DNA of 64,000 nt from Alcanivorax limicola (GTDB lineage Bacteria; Pseudomonadota; Gammaproteobacteria; Pseudomonadales; Alcanivoracaceae): NCBI RefSeq assembly GCF_019931215.1, contig NZ_JAIOUB010000001.1, positions 1,147,955-1,211,954 of the forward strand, in the 5' to 3' direction. The notes below the pieces were generated by a model that saw only the letters and a program-made list of their open reading frames with translations, did no database searches and was not told the origin of the DNA. This document shows positions 18,786 through 27,690 of this stretch, in pieces. Numbering within the stretch: position 1 is the first letter of the stretch; every line of letters begins with the position of its first letter. Made by a program: the position numbers and the translations under genes.

Positions 18786-20575
18786 ACGGGCTGGCTATGA
18801 ACGTACTGGCTATGAACGCAGGCTGGTTACTGATCCTGGCACCGCTAACGCCGCTGCTGCTGGCCGGCCTGTGGTGCATACAGGGCTACCGTAACAGCTA
18901 CCGCAACAGCACGGCGACGCATGGCGAATCAGCCCAACGCAAACCCGACGGCACGCCTTCCGCCGTGCTGATCTGGTTGACCGCCCTGGCGCCCTTGCCC
19001 GCGCTGCTGATCGCCTTTTTCGCTCACAGTGAGCCCCATCTGGTGGTCGAGCCGGTGCTGCTGGGCAATCTCTGGGTGCTGGATGATCTCAGCCGGGGGC
19101 TACTGGGCATGACCGCCCTGTTGTGGCTGATCAGTGGGCTCTACGCCAGCCGCTACAGCGCGACACGCGCTGCCCCCGCACAGCCCAACACCGGCTTCTG
19201 GCTGTGCTGGCTGCTGGCCCTGACCGGCAATCTGGGCTTGATCCTGTGCCGGGATATCGCCGGCTTCTACAGTTTCTTTGCCCTGATGACCTTCGCCGGT
19301 TACGGCCTGGTGGTGCACAGCGGCAGCGACCGGGCGCGCCGCGCCGGGCGCCTCTACCTGATCATGGCGGTGCCCGGCGAAATGCTGATTCTCAGCGGGT
19401 TGGTGCTGGCCGCCAGCGCCGCCACCTCGCCCGCGTTGCAGGCGCTGCCACCGGCCATTGCCGATCACGCCTGGGGCGATGGTATTGCCGCACTGCTGTG
19501 GGCCGGCTTCGGCATCAAGGCCGGGCTGGCGTTGCTGCACATGTGGCTGCCGCTGGCTCACCCGGTGGCGCCCACCCCCGCCAGCGCCGTGCTCAGTGGC
19601 GCCATGATCAAGGCCGGGCTGCTGGGCTGGGTGCTGGTACTGCCGCTGGGCATCACGGCCCTGCCCTGGGCCGAACTGGCCATGACCGGCGCGCTGGTGG
19701 CCGCCATTGGCGGCGCCCTGATCGGCATCACCCAGCGCGAGCCGAAAGCGGTGCTGGCCTACTCCAGCATCAGCCAGATGGGCATCATCACCAGCATGCT
19801 CGCCGCCGGGCTGATGCAACCGGCACTGTGGCCGGCGCTGGCACCAGTGGTGCTGCTCTATACCCTGCATCATGGCCTCGCCAAAGGCGCCCTGTTCCTC
19901 GGCGTCAGCGGCTTGCAGGGCCGCGCGCGCCTGTGGCTGTGGCTGCCCGCCCTGAGCCTGGCGGGGCTGCCGTTGACCACGGGCGCCGCCGCCAAGGTGG
20001 CCATGAAAGGCGCCCTGTATGACGCCAGCTATCCGGGGCTGATCCTGCTCCTCGGCGTGGCCGCCATCGGCACAACCCTGTTGATGGTGCGTTTCATGTA
20101 TTGCCTGCGGCAGACAGCGCAGCAGACTGACAGCCCCCCGCCAGCTGTGTCGCTTACCGTGCTCACCATGCTGGCCATACTCGCCAGCCTCATCGGCTTG
20201 CCATGGCTGACCGCCGACGTGGCGGGGCAACGCTGGCCCGGCGCCGCCAATGCGGTGCAACTGCTCTGGCCAGTGGCGGCAGGGCTGGTGCTGGGCGGCG
20301 TCGCCCTCGGTCTTGCGGCACGGGGACGGCTGTCATCCCCGGCCATCCCGGCCGGCGATCTGATAGTCCCGGCGGAACGCGCGGCGGCATGGCTGATGCG
20401 CCGCTGGCAACGACGACCCGCATGGCGCTGGGAAGATGTGGTGCAGTGGGAAGGTCGCTGGCTGGCCCGCATCGGCGCGTGGGTCGCACGCCTGGATCAG
20501 CGTATTGTCGGGCAGACCGGGGCGCTGTTCGTGGTGCTGGCGGTTGGCATCGCCCTGCTTGCCGGGCTGACCTGA
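18782..20575 (+). CDS. NuoL/M/N-like subunit lacking the TM5 glutamate (third of three)
   Basis: A 597-residue polytopic protein and last gene of the operon. It keeps the lysines in FGIKAGLALLHMWLPLAH and AMIKAGLLGWVL and the KAVLAYSSISQMG helix. At the position of the proton-channel glutamate, however, it reads FYSFFALMTFAGYGLVVHSG, with alanine where its paralogue has YEL. A C-terminal extension of about 100 residues includes charged loops and a final helix. The start has three in-frame ATGs in a 15-base tandem repeat (MNGLA, MNVLA, MNAGW); the first overlaps the preceding stop and is chosen. The loss of glutamate suggests altered or structural function; this is inference. Confidence 0.85.
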   Translation: MNGLAMNVLAMNAGWLLILAPLTPLLLAGLWCIQGYRNSYRNSTATHGESAQRKPDGTPSAVLIWLTALAPLPALLIAFFAHSEPHLVVEPVLLGNLWVLDDLSRGLLGMTALLWLISGLYASRYSATRAAPAQPNTGFWLCWLLALTGNLGLILCRDIAGFYSFFALMTFAGYGLVVHSGSDRARRAGRLYLIMAVPGEMLILSGLVLAASAATSPALQALPPAIADHAWGDGIAALLWAGFGIKAGLALLHMWLPLAHPVAPTPASAVLSGAMIKAGLLGWVLVLPLGITALPWAELAMTGALVAAIGGALIGITQREPKAVLAYSSISQMGIITSMLAAGLMQPALWPALAPVVLLYTLHHGLAKGALFLGVSGLQGRARLWLWLPALSLAGLPLTTGAAAKVAMKGALYDASYPGLILLLGVAAIGTTLLMVRFMYCLRQTAQQTDSPPPAVSLTVLTMLAILASLIGLPWLTADVAGQRWPGAANAVQLLWPVAAGLVLGGVALGLAARGRLSSPAIPAGDLIVPAERAAAWLMRRWQRRPAWRWEDVVQWEGRWLARIGAWVARLDQRIVGQTGALFVVLAVGIALLAGLT

Positions 20576-20591
20576 ACGCCCACCCTTCGTA

Positions 20592-22310
20592 TCAGCGGGC
20601 CAGCCCTTCCAGATGCTGGAAGATCAATTGCGGGCTACGGCGGCCCTGCCAGACATTCACTTCCAGGCGGTAGACACCGCGCACGCGCCGCAACGGTTTT
20701 GGCAGCGTCGCCAGATCCACATTGAAATGAATCCCGTCGATAATGCCGCCCGTCGCCGGCAACCCCAACGTCAGCTTCAGATGCCGCTCGCCAACAATGC
20801 GGTGCTCGATCACCTCGAACTCGCCATCAAAACTCGGCGCCGGGAAGCCCTGCCCCCAGGGGAACGCATGGCTGAGCAGCTCCGCATGGCGAATATGCAA
20901 CTCGTCGTCCGCCAGCGCGCCGTCGGTTTCCAGCACTTCGTCGAACAGCCCCGGCTCCGCCATCTCGTCCACCGCCTGCGCGAAGGCGCGGGTGAAATCA
21001 TCCAGGCGTTCCGTCGCCAGCGTCATGCCCGCCGCCATCGCATGGCCGCCAAAGCGATGCAGCAATCCCGGATTGGCCGTGGCCACTCGATCCAGCACAT
21101 CACGCAGATGCAAACCGGGAATCGAACGGCCGGAGCCTTTCAGCAACCCGGCCTCCTGGGCCGGGGCAAAGGCCACCACCGGGCGATGGGTGGCCTCCTT
21201 GACCCGCGACGCGAGAATACCCACCACCCCTTCGTGCCAGAGCGCGTCATGCAGGCACAAGGCCTTCGGCAAGATGCTGCTGCGCTCGCGCAGGGCATGC
21301 ACATAGGCCATGGCCGCATCCCGCATGCCCTGTTCGATGCCACGGCGTTCACGATTGATGGTGTCCAGTTCGGTGGCCAGGGTCAGGGCCCGCTCGGCGT
21401 CGTCGCACAGCAGGCAATTGATGCCCAGCGCCATATCGTCCAGACGCCCCGCCGCATTCAATCGCGGCCCCACGGCAAAGCCCAGATCCGCCGCCACGGC
21501 GCGTGCCGGATCACGCCGCCCGACTTCCAGCAATGCGGTAATGCCCGGCACACACTGCCCGGCACGAATGCGTCGCAAGCCCTGCTCCACCAGCGCGCGA
21601 TTGACCTGGTCCAGCGGCACCACGTCGGCCACCGTGCCCAACGCCACCAGATCCAGCAGGTCCGCCAGCGGCGCCTTGCCAGCTTCATCACCTTTGTCTC
21701 GCAAGGCGGCGCGCAGGGCCAGCAGCAGATAAAACGCCACGCCCACGCCAGCCAGATTGTGGCCCGCGCCATCTGCTTGCAGGCGCGGATTGACGATGGC
21801 ATCCGCCGCCGGCAATTCAGCACCCGGCAAGTGATGATCGGTAATCACCACGGCAATCCCGGCCGCCCGCGCCGCCGCCACCCCGTCGACACTGGCAATG
21901 CCGTTATCCACGGTAATAATCAGATCCGGCGCGCCCTGCGCCACTGCCAGATCGACAATGGCGGGCGACAGGCCATAACCGAACACGAAACGATCCGGCA
22001 CCAGAAAGCCGGGCATCTCGAAGCCCAGCATGGGCAGCCCGCGCAACATCAGCGACGTCGCCGTGGCCCCGTCCGCGTCGTAATCCCCGACAATCAGGAT
22101 ACGGCCCGCGCGTTCGCGCAGGGCCAACAGCAAGTCCACCGCATCGGCTATACCCGGCAAGGTGTCCGGTGGGGGTAATTGCTTGAGAGACAAATCGGTC
22201 TGCGCGGGCGCGCTGACACCCCGGCCAGCAAGAATGCGTGCCAGCAGCGGCGGAATACCCGGCCAGTCAGGCACGGACGCCACGGTGCGGCGGCGAATCT
22301 GAGGCAGCAT
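20592..22310 (-). CDS. recJ: Single-stranded-DNA-specific 5'-3' exonuclease RecJ
   Basis: A 572-residue cytoplasmic nuclease of the DHH phosphoesterase family, close to the usual 570-580 residues. Motif DYDADGATATSLM lies near residue 97, the DHH triad in VITDHHLPGAELP near residue 155, and the DHHA1 segment with SGRSIPGLHLRDVLD and GGHAMAAGMT near residue 395-425. RecJ works in RecF-pathway recombination and mismatch and base-excision repair. It is convergent with the antiporter operon, with only 16 bases between the stops. Confidence 0.95.
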   Translation of the reverse strand: MLPQIRRRTVASVPDWPGIPPLLARILAGRGVSAPAQTDLSLKQLPPPDTLPGIADAVDLLLALRERAGRILIVGDYDADGATATSLMLRGLPMLGFEMPGFLVPDRFVFGYGLSPAIVDLAVAQGAPDLIITVDNGIASVDGVAAARAAGIAVVITDHHLPGAELPAADAIVNPRLQADGAGHNLAGVGVAFYLLLALRAALRDKGDEAGKAPLADLLDLVALGTVADVVPLDQVNRALVEQGLRRIRAGQCVPGITALLEVGRRDPARAVAADLGFAVGPRLNAAGRLDDMALGINCLLCDDAERALTLATELDTINRERRGIEQGMRDAAMAYVHALRERSSILPKALCLHDALWHEGVVGILASRVKEATHRPVVAFAPAQEAGLLKGSGRSIPGLHLRDVLDRVATANPGLLHRFGGHAMAAGMTLATERLDDFTRAFAQAVDEMAEPGLFDEVLETDGALADDELHIRHAELLSHAFPWGQGFPAPSFDGEFEVIEHRIVGERHLKLTLGLPATGGIIDGIHFNVDLATLPKPLRRVRGVYRLEVNVWQGRRSPQLIFQHLEGLAR

Positions 22311-22401
22311 ACGGCGAGAACCCTTACATCAGCGGAGCGGCACGGATGACGCTGTATGCAATACGACAGCGCGCCCGGGACAATTGCGCGCAGTATACCT
22401 G

Positions 22402-24393
22402 TTATGCCGGGGCGAGTGGTTCACCGGGCAGCCAGAGCCGCACCCGGGTGCCGCCGGTCACCGGGGCAACGGTCAGGTAACCGCCCAGGGCATCAGCGCG
22501 GTAGCGCATGTTGGCCATCCCCTTGCCGCTGCGCGGCGCGGTATCGTCATCCCCTGCGGGCACGACAAGGCCGGTGCCGTTGTCCTCGATGCTGATCCAG
22601 ATGCCCGGCTGCCCGCTGCGCTCGTCGTACCCCGGCCCGGTGGTGACGGTGACCTGTGTGGCCCCGGCGTGTTGCAACACATTGCTGAACGCTTCCTGCA
22701 GGATGCGCAACACATGCAACGCTTGCGGTGCGCGCAACCATTGCAACGGCGGCACCGGCTCCACCTGCCAGTCAATGTGAATGCCGGCCTGGCGCAACTG
22801 CGGTGCCAGCCGGTAGCGCAGATTGCCCAGCAAACTGAGCAGGTCACCCTCCACCGGCTCCAGTGAATCAATCGTCAGCTTCAGATCGGCAATCGCGCGA
22901 CGCAGGGCATTGCCTGCCCAGGCACTACCGGCTTCCTGCCCGACGGAAGCCAGTGTCGCGACCAGATTGGCGCCAATGCCGTCATGAATTTCCCGCATCA
23001 AGCGCTGGCGCTCTTCGGCCAGGGTTTGTTCTTCGTTCAGCTTGCGCAGTTGCTCAAAGGTTTCTTCCAGGGCGGCCTGGCGTTCAAGCACGCGGGCTTC
23101 AAGGGAGGTGTTCAGGCTCTCGACTTCGCGTAGCGATTCCACATAGCGCGACGCCAGCGCCATGGAAAAACACAGCAACAACAACGCGGCACCAATGGGC
23201 AACAGATACGGCATCTCGATGGAGATCAGGCGCATCATCAGGGCAAAGTCATACACCCCCAGTGCCACGACCAGGGTAAAACCAATAGCCATCAGCAGCG
23301 GCGCGATGCCCGGTTGCTGCCAGGCACGCTGGATCAATACCACACCGATACCGATGCCCAGCGGCGCCAGCATCGTATAAACCAGCCCGGCGGTACTGTA
23401 AGCATCGAAGCCGACGCCAGGCAGTATGAGCAACGACACCAGCACCGTGCCGAACACCAGCAGCTTCTGGAACCAGTTGTAGCGAAACGCATAGAAGCGG
23501 CAGGCAAACAGAAACAGAAACAGAATGGCCCAGGCGAGCGAACACACCGCCAGCCACCAATGAAACGCCAGCGAGATAACCGGCTGGTCAACAAAGTAAT
23601 GCAGTTGCCGCGCCGCGAAAGCCAGCGCACACAACCCCAGCAGCAGATGCAGCGCATTGTCAGTGCGATGCATGGCCCAGATGCCCAGCGCAAACACACC
23701 CAGCCCGGCCAGCATCCAGGCACTGATCTGCGCCGTGTTGATGCGCAGTGCGTAGGCGCGCCGATACACCGGCTGCAATAATTCCGGCGGCCCGACAAAC
23801 AAGCGAGAGACCAGCACCACGCCGATATAGGGCGAGTCCAGCCTGATCAATATTTCATTGTCGCCGTCTTGCCACACCATCGGCGGCGTCACGACCCACA
23901 AAGGCACGTTCCAGCCATGCTGAATAATGTCCGGCAAAAAAGTCCGCTGCACTTCAACGCCATTGACCAGCACCAGCGCCCGGTCTTCGAAGCGCGGCAT
24001 ATACAAGGCCCAGCCCTGCATGCCCTCCGGGCGCTGCACGGTAAAGCGATACCAGTGGTAGTGGGTGGGACGAGACAACGGCTGCAAACCAAAACGCGGG
24101 CTCTCGACACGCTCGGCCGCCTGGTAATCGGGCAGGGCTATTTTTTGCCAGGCGCTGGCATCAACGGGCGCGCCCGGCTCAGTGGTCATCTGCCACTCAG
24201 CGGCATTGTAGGCGGTGATGCGGGGGTCCTCCGGCGGCTCACTGAGCAACACCGGGTAGAGCAGTGACACAGCGAGGAAGACACCACCCACCAATGCCAC
24301 GCCGGTAAGACTCCAGGCGGCGGCATGCAGGAGACGTCGCCACGGCGACAGAACGGCTTCAGCGCTTTCAGCGCGTTGCACCGAGGCCGTCAT
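22402..24393 (-). CDS. Membrane sensor histidine kinase (NarL-type, 7-TM)
   Basis: About 663 residues. One N-terminal helix is followed by a periplasmic jelly-roll-like domain (about residues 45-200, with HYHWYRFTVQRPEGMQGWAL), then about seven helices (residues 205-400), a coiled coil, and a HisKA_3 dimerisation box with the phospho-histidine in RLMREIHDGIGANLVATL. The ATPase domain has ISIEDNGTGL and GKGMANMRYRADALGG. It starts within the response-regulator stop (TGATG), so the pair is translated together; an alternative start at 24417 would overlap by 25 bases. The signal is unknown; the topology resembles 7TMR-DISM sensors. Confidence 0.88.
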   Translation of the reverse strand: MTASVQRAESAEAVLSPWRRLLHAAAWSLTGVALVGGVFLAVSLLYPVLLSEPPEDPRITAYNAAEWQMTTEPGAPVDASAWQKIALPDYQAAERVESPRFGLQPLSRPTHYHWYRFTVQRPEGMQGWALYMPRFEDRALVLVNGVEVQRTFLPDIIQHGWNVPLWVVTPPMVWQDGDNEILIRLDSPYIGVVLVSRLFVGPPELLQPVYRRAYALRINTAQISAWMLAGLGVFALGIWAMHRTDNALHLLLGLCALAFAARQLHYFVDQPVISLAFHWWLAVCSLAWAILFLFLFACRFYAFRYNWFQKLLVFGTVLVSLLILPGVGFDAYSTAGLVYTMLAPLGIGIGVVLIQRAWQQPGIAPLLMAIGFTLVVALGVYDFALMMRLISIEMPYLLPIGAALLLLCFSMALASRYVESLREVESLNTSLEARVLERQAALEETFEQLRKLNEEQTLAEERQRLMREIHDGIGANLVATLASVGQEAGSAWAGNALRRAIADLKLTIDSLEPVEGDLLSLLGNLRYRLAPQLRQAGIHIDWQVEPVPPLQWLRAPQALHVLRILQEAFSNVLQHAGATQVTVTTGPGYDERSGQPGIWISIEDNGTGLVVPAGDDDTAPRSGKGMANMRYRADALGGYLTVAPVTGGTRVRLWLPGEPLAPA

Positions 24394-25070
24394 CAGGGCG
24401 CCAGCAGCCCCATGCACTGGGCCTCGTAAATCGCCTCACCCCGCGAACGCACCTGCAGCTTCTCGTAGATGCGCTTCACATAGGTACCGATGGTGTGCGG
24501 CGACACGCCCAACAACTGAGCGATTTCCTGATAGGCAAAACCGCGCGCCAGCAGATTGAGCACTTCCGATTCCCGCGGCGACAACAGCGACGCCGCCGCC
24601 GGATCGGCTGTACCGCTTGACGGTGGCACCGTCGGTTGCAGTTTCAGCAAAAGCTGGCGGGCAATGATCGGCGTGATCGGTGAACCCCCTGCCCGGAGTT
24701 CGAGAATACGTGCGACGTAATCTTCGTCCGTATCATCCTTGAGCAGATACCCCGTGGCGCCCGCTTCGATACTGGCGAGCACGTTGCGCTGATCCGCGAA
24801 GATACTGATTACCATGATGTCGCAGGCGGGATGGCGGCGGCGTGCCTCCTGAATAACCGTAATACCGCTGGCATCCGGCAGGCCCAGATCCACCAGCACC
24901 ACATCCGGCGTATGGCGGGCGAGCTGGCGCAAAGCTTCCGCCGCTGTGGCCGCCCAGGCCAATACCGTCACACCGGCACTGCGGGCGGCCGGCGAGGTCA
25001 GGGTGGCCTCGAAGCGCTCACGCATCCGCGGGTCGTCTTCAACAACGATAATGCCCAATGAGATATCCAT
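24393..25070 (-). CDS. NarL/FixJ-family response regulator
   Basis: A 225-residue protein. The receiver domain (residues 1-125) has the acidic pair in VVEDDPRMRERF, the phosphorylation aspartate in DVVLVDLGLPDASG and the lysine in GYLLKDDTDED. The C-terminal LuxR helix-turn-helix (LSPRESEVLNLLARGFAYQE and HTIGTYVKRIYEKLQV) binds DNA. It is coupled to the histidine kinase that follows. A lux-box-like dyad lies 121 bases upstream of the start, so it could be under control of the neighbouring LuxR-type regulator. Confidence 0.93.
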   Translation of the reverse strand: MDISLGIIVVEDDPRMRERFEATLTSPAARSAGVTVLAWAATAAEALRQLARHTPDVVLVDLGLPDASGITVIQEARRRHPACDIMVISIFADQRNVLASIEAGATGYLLKDDTDEDYVARILELRAGGSPITPIIARQLLLKLQPTVPPSSGTADPAAASLLSPRESEVLNLLARGFAYQEIAQLLGVSPHTIGTYVKRIYEKLQVRSRGEAIYEAQCMGLLAP

Positions 25071-25190
25071 CCCTGCATGGTAGGCGCGACGACGGCGCGC
25101 GGATACGCACCCGTGTCCCCAATTCGCGGGACAGCTTTTTTCAGGCATGCCGCACGACAACATTGAAGTCTTTACGGGGAATCGGCGCAC

Positions 25191-25206
25191 CTGTGGAAAT
25201 CTATAG
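25191..25206. promoter_or_regulatory. Lux-box-like dyad upstream of the two-component system
   Basis: The sequence CTGTGGAAATCTATAG fits the CT-N12-AG form of LuxR-type operators, preceded by AC and followed by TT. It lies between the luxR-type gene and the response-regulator gene. A near reverse-complement match occurs at 25987-26002 on the other side of the luxR-type gene. Confidence 0.55.
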
Positions 25207-25224
25207 TTGCCAGGGTGGCAAAAC

Positions 25225-25965
25225 TCAGGGCTCGATCAGCCGCCAGCGCAGAGCGCGCGCCACGGCTTCTTCTCGCGTGCGCGCCCCCAGCTTGCGGCGC
25301 GCGTTGGCGATATGCAGCTCCACGGTCACTTCTGCCAGCGACAGCGCCCAGGCGATCTGTTTGACACGCTGCCCGGCACACAACCGCTCCAGGCACTGGC
25401 GCTCGCGACCACTCAGCGACGGCGCCGCCATGACCGGAAACTGGCTCAGGCGATCATGCACACAAAACGCCGACAGGCGCAGCTGATCACCGTAGCGTAA
25501 CAGCAGCTTGTCGACGTCTTGCCGGGGCAACGTCGAACCGAGATTCCAGGCACTGAAACCAGCGGGCCCCATCAAACGTGTTGTGCAGGACACGCCGGAA
25601 CGAAAGCCATCATCCCCGCTCTCTTCGATGATGCGGCGCTCCCGCTCTTCCAGATACTGATGCTCGGCCAGATGGTCGATGCCGGTGCGGCGGGGCTGAT
25701 AGGTGGTGGCGCAATAACGGGGGAAGGGATCATCCAACGCGTAACCGCTGTTCTGGTAGTGCGTGACCCAGGCGAAGGAGAAACTGGACAGCACCGTGAC
25801 GGCATCGGGCGCGCCGCCCTCTCCCTGGCTGGCTGCCTGCTTGTCCAGATACAGTACCCGATCAAACCCCAGCGCCGCGAAGACACGCATGCCCACTGCC
25901 CAGACTGCGTCTGCGGTGTCGCACTCGGGCAATGCCTCGTTTAACCGCTCCAACATGCGTTCCAT
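25225..25965 (-). CDS. LuxR-family quorum-sensing-type regulator (solo)
   Basis: A 246-residue protein with an N-terminal autoinducer-binding domain (about residues 15-165) and a C-terminal LuxR helix-turn-helix (LSGRERQCLERLCAGQRVKQ and LSLAEVTVELHIANARRKLG). The ligand pocket keeps the expected aromatic and acidic residues (SFAWVTHYQNSGYALDDPF, matching the W, Y, D, P pattern of LasR/TraR-type proteins). No luxI synthase is present in the window, so it is a solo here. Lux-box-like sites flank it on both sides, suggesting autoregulation and control of the lipoprotein genes and the two-component system. Confidence 0.9.
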   Translation of the reverse strand: MERMLERLNEALPECDTADAVWAVGMRVFAALGFDRVLYLDKQAASQGEGGAPDAVTVLSSFSFAWVTHYQNSGYALDDPFPRYCATTYQPRRTGIDHLAEHQYLEERERRIIEESGDDGFRSGVSCTTRLMGPAGFSAWNLGSTLPRQDVDKLLLRYGDQLRLSAFCVHDRLSQFPVMAAPSLSGRERQCLERLCAGQRVKQIAWALSLAEVTVELHIANARRKLGARTREEAVARALRWRLIEP

Positions 25966-25986
25966 GACGATGTCTTCTTTACCGGC

Positions 25987-26002
25987 CTATGGAAATCCAC
26001 AG
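25987..26002. promoter_or_regulatory. Lux-box-like dyad between luxR-type and lipoprotein genes
   Basis: The sequence CTATGGAAATCCACAG fits CT-N12-AG. Its reverse complement (CTGTGGATTTCCATAG) nearly equals the site at 25191-25206. It lies 22 bases ahead of the luxR-type start and 164 bases ahead of the lipoprotein gene at 26166, so it could serve either. Confidence 0.55.
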
Positions 26003-26165
26003 TCGTATTAAGAAAGGCTTTGGCGCGGATGGCAACATAAACCGCCGTGACTGTGCGCCCATACACATATTCACGCGCAGATGTCCCGGGAATGCGGGAC
26101 AAGGCCGCGCATCGCATCCACCTACACTTCGTCCACCCCCATCTCATGGATTGTGGACACCTGAC

Positions 26166-27635
26166 ATGAATAACTTGCTGCGTTCTCGCTTTATTTCTGG
26201 CGCCTGGCCTAACGGCCTGGCCGCGCTTGCTACACTTTTTGCCGCACTTGCCCTCACCGCCTGCGGCGGCGGTGGCAGCAGTAGCGGTGGCAACCCGCCC
26301 CCGGACGGCACCCTGAACTGGACGCCCGCCGCCCTGATCAGCGCGTCGGTCAATTCACAGCGCGATGCCACCGCCGTGATCGGCCCGGACGCCACCACCT
26401 TTTTCTGGGTTCAGAACAACGGCGGTGAAAATGAAATTTTCGCCCGTCGCGTCAGCCTGGACAGCGACACCCCCGTCGATAGCACGGAAAAAGTCAGCGG
26501 CAGCGCCAATGCCGCCAGCAACCCCAGTGCCGTGGTCGACAGCCTGGGCAATGTCACCGTCACCTGGCGCGACGTGCATAACAGCGAGTTGAGCATCTAT
26601 GCCAACCGCTTCGATGCCGGCACTGGCGTCTGGCTGGGCCCCGTGGTCCTGGAAGGTCTCAGCGGCAGCGCCAGCGCCCCACTGATTGCCATCAACGATG
26701 CCGGGCAGATCGCCGTGGCCTTCAGCATCGACGAGCGCAGCCTGCATTTTGTCAGCTACAACGCGGGCAATAACACCTGGTCCACCCCGCTGCAGCTGAT
26801 CAGCGTCGCGGCCACGCGCACCCTGACACCGGCCGATCTCGCGCACGCCGGCAACAATACCTGGCTGCTCGCCTACGGCGACGCCACCCAGAGCCCGCTC
26901 AATTCCAGCATCCAGCTGGCACGTATCAACGCGGCCACGACTCCGGCCACGTCCAGCATCATCGATATCGCCCCCGGCACGGCAAGCACCCTCCTCAATA
27001 CCCTGCCGTCGCTGGCCGTGCTGGCCAACGGTGATGCCGCCGTCGCCTACAACAGCTACGCACTGAATACCCTGACCACCACGCTCAAGGCACGCGTGCG
27101 ACTGAACAATGGCACCCTGTCCAGCATCGTCCCCCTGGAAGACAACCACCTCGGCCCCCTGCCCAATGTGCGCACCCGCCTGGTGACCACACCGGACAGC
27201 CAGTTCAACGCCATCTGGTATCGCATCAATTTCAATGATCTGGATGCACGCGAAGGGCTGGTCCTGCGCCGCTTTACCGCCGCGGCCTCACCCAGCCTGG
27301 CAGCCCCCACCTTTGCGTACAACGCAGAACGCGCCGCCAGCAGTGTGGACTTCGATGCCATCACTCAGAACTCAAGAGTCTATGTGGTGTGGCAGGAAAT
27401 CGAAGACGCCCAGCCCGACAACGAACTGAACCTGTGGTCCTCGTATTTTCTTGACGGATCAGGCTGGAACGCGCCCGAACGCGTAGAGCGGGATGCCCGG
27501 GTTTCCAGCGAGCCCGCACTCGTCAAACGCGGCAACAGCAATCTGCTGGTGACCTGGCTGGGCGGCCCCGGCGGCGCCAGCAGCGTGCTATTCGCCGAGC
27601 GCTGCCCCGGCGGTAGCGCGACAGTATGCGATTAA
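26166..27635 (+). CDS. Secreted lipoprotein with propeller-like repeats (first of three)
   Basis: A 489-residue lipoprotein. The signal peptide ends in a lipobox LTAC (residues about 33-36), followed by a GGGGSSSGG linker. The mature part shows recurring blocks such as DSLGNVTVTWRD, IYANRFDAGTGVW and INDAGQIAVAFS, spaced about 50 residues apart, suggesting a beta-propeller. The start at 26166 is the only one that gives a signal peptide. It is paralogous to the next gene. Function unknown; a role at the cell surface is likely. Confidence 0.8.
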   Translation: MNNLLRSRFISGAWPNGLAALATLFAALALTACGGGGSSSGGNPPPDGTLNWTPAALISASVNSQRDATAVIGPDATTFFWVQNNGGENEIFARRVSLDSDTPVDSTEKVSGSANAASNPSAVVDSLGNVTVTWRDVHNSELSIYANRFDAGTGVWLGPVVLEGLSGSASAPLIAINDAGQIAVAFSIDERSLHFVSYNAGNNTWSTPLQLISVAATRTLTPADLAHAGNNTWLLAYGDATQSPLNSSIQLARINAATTPATSSIIDIAPGTASTLLNTLPSLAVLANGDAAVAYNSYALNTLTTTLKARVRLNNGTLSSIVPLEDNHLGPLPNVRTRLVTTPDSQFNAIWYRINFNDLDAREGLVLRRFTAAASPSLAAPTFAYNAERAASSVDFDAITQNSRVYVVWQEIEDAQPDNELNLWSSYFLDGSGWNAPERVERDARVSSEPALVKRGNSNLLVTWLGGPGGASSVLFAERCPGGSATVCD

Positions 27636-27652
27636 CACCCTCTTTCAGAATC

Positions 27653-27671
27653 AGCCCGGCACCGCCGGGCT
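27653..27671 (+). terminator. GC-rich hairpin between lipoprotein genes
   Basis: An eight-pair stem, AGCCCGGC/GCCGGGCT with loop ACC, is followed by a short TTTGCC. It may attenuate transcription between the first two lipoprotein genes. The T-run is short, so full termination is doubtful. Confidence 0.4.
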
Positions 27672-27690
27672 TTGCCATGGACATACGATC

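Noticed and set aside
15195-20575. Possible respiratory complex I (nuo) operon
   Set aside because: No NuoA-J, NuoB/C/D/F/G or ferredoxin-type subunits are present; only K- and L/M/N-like membrane subunits occur.
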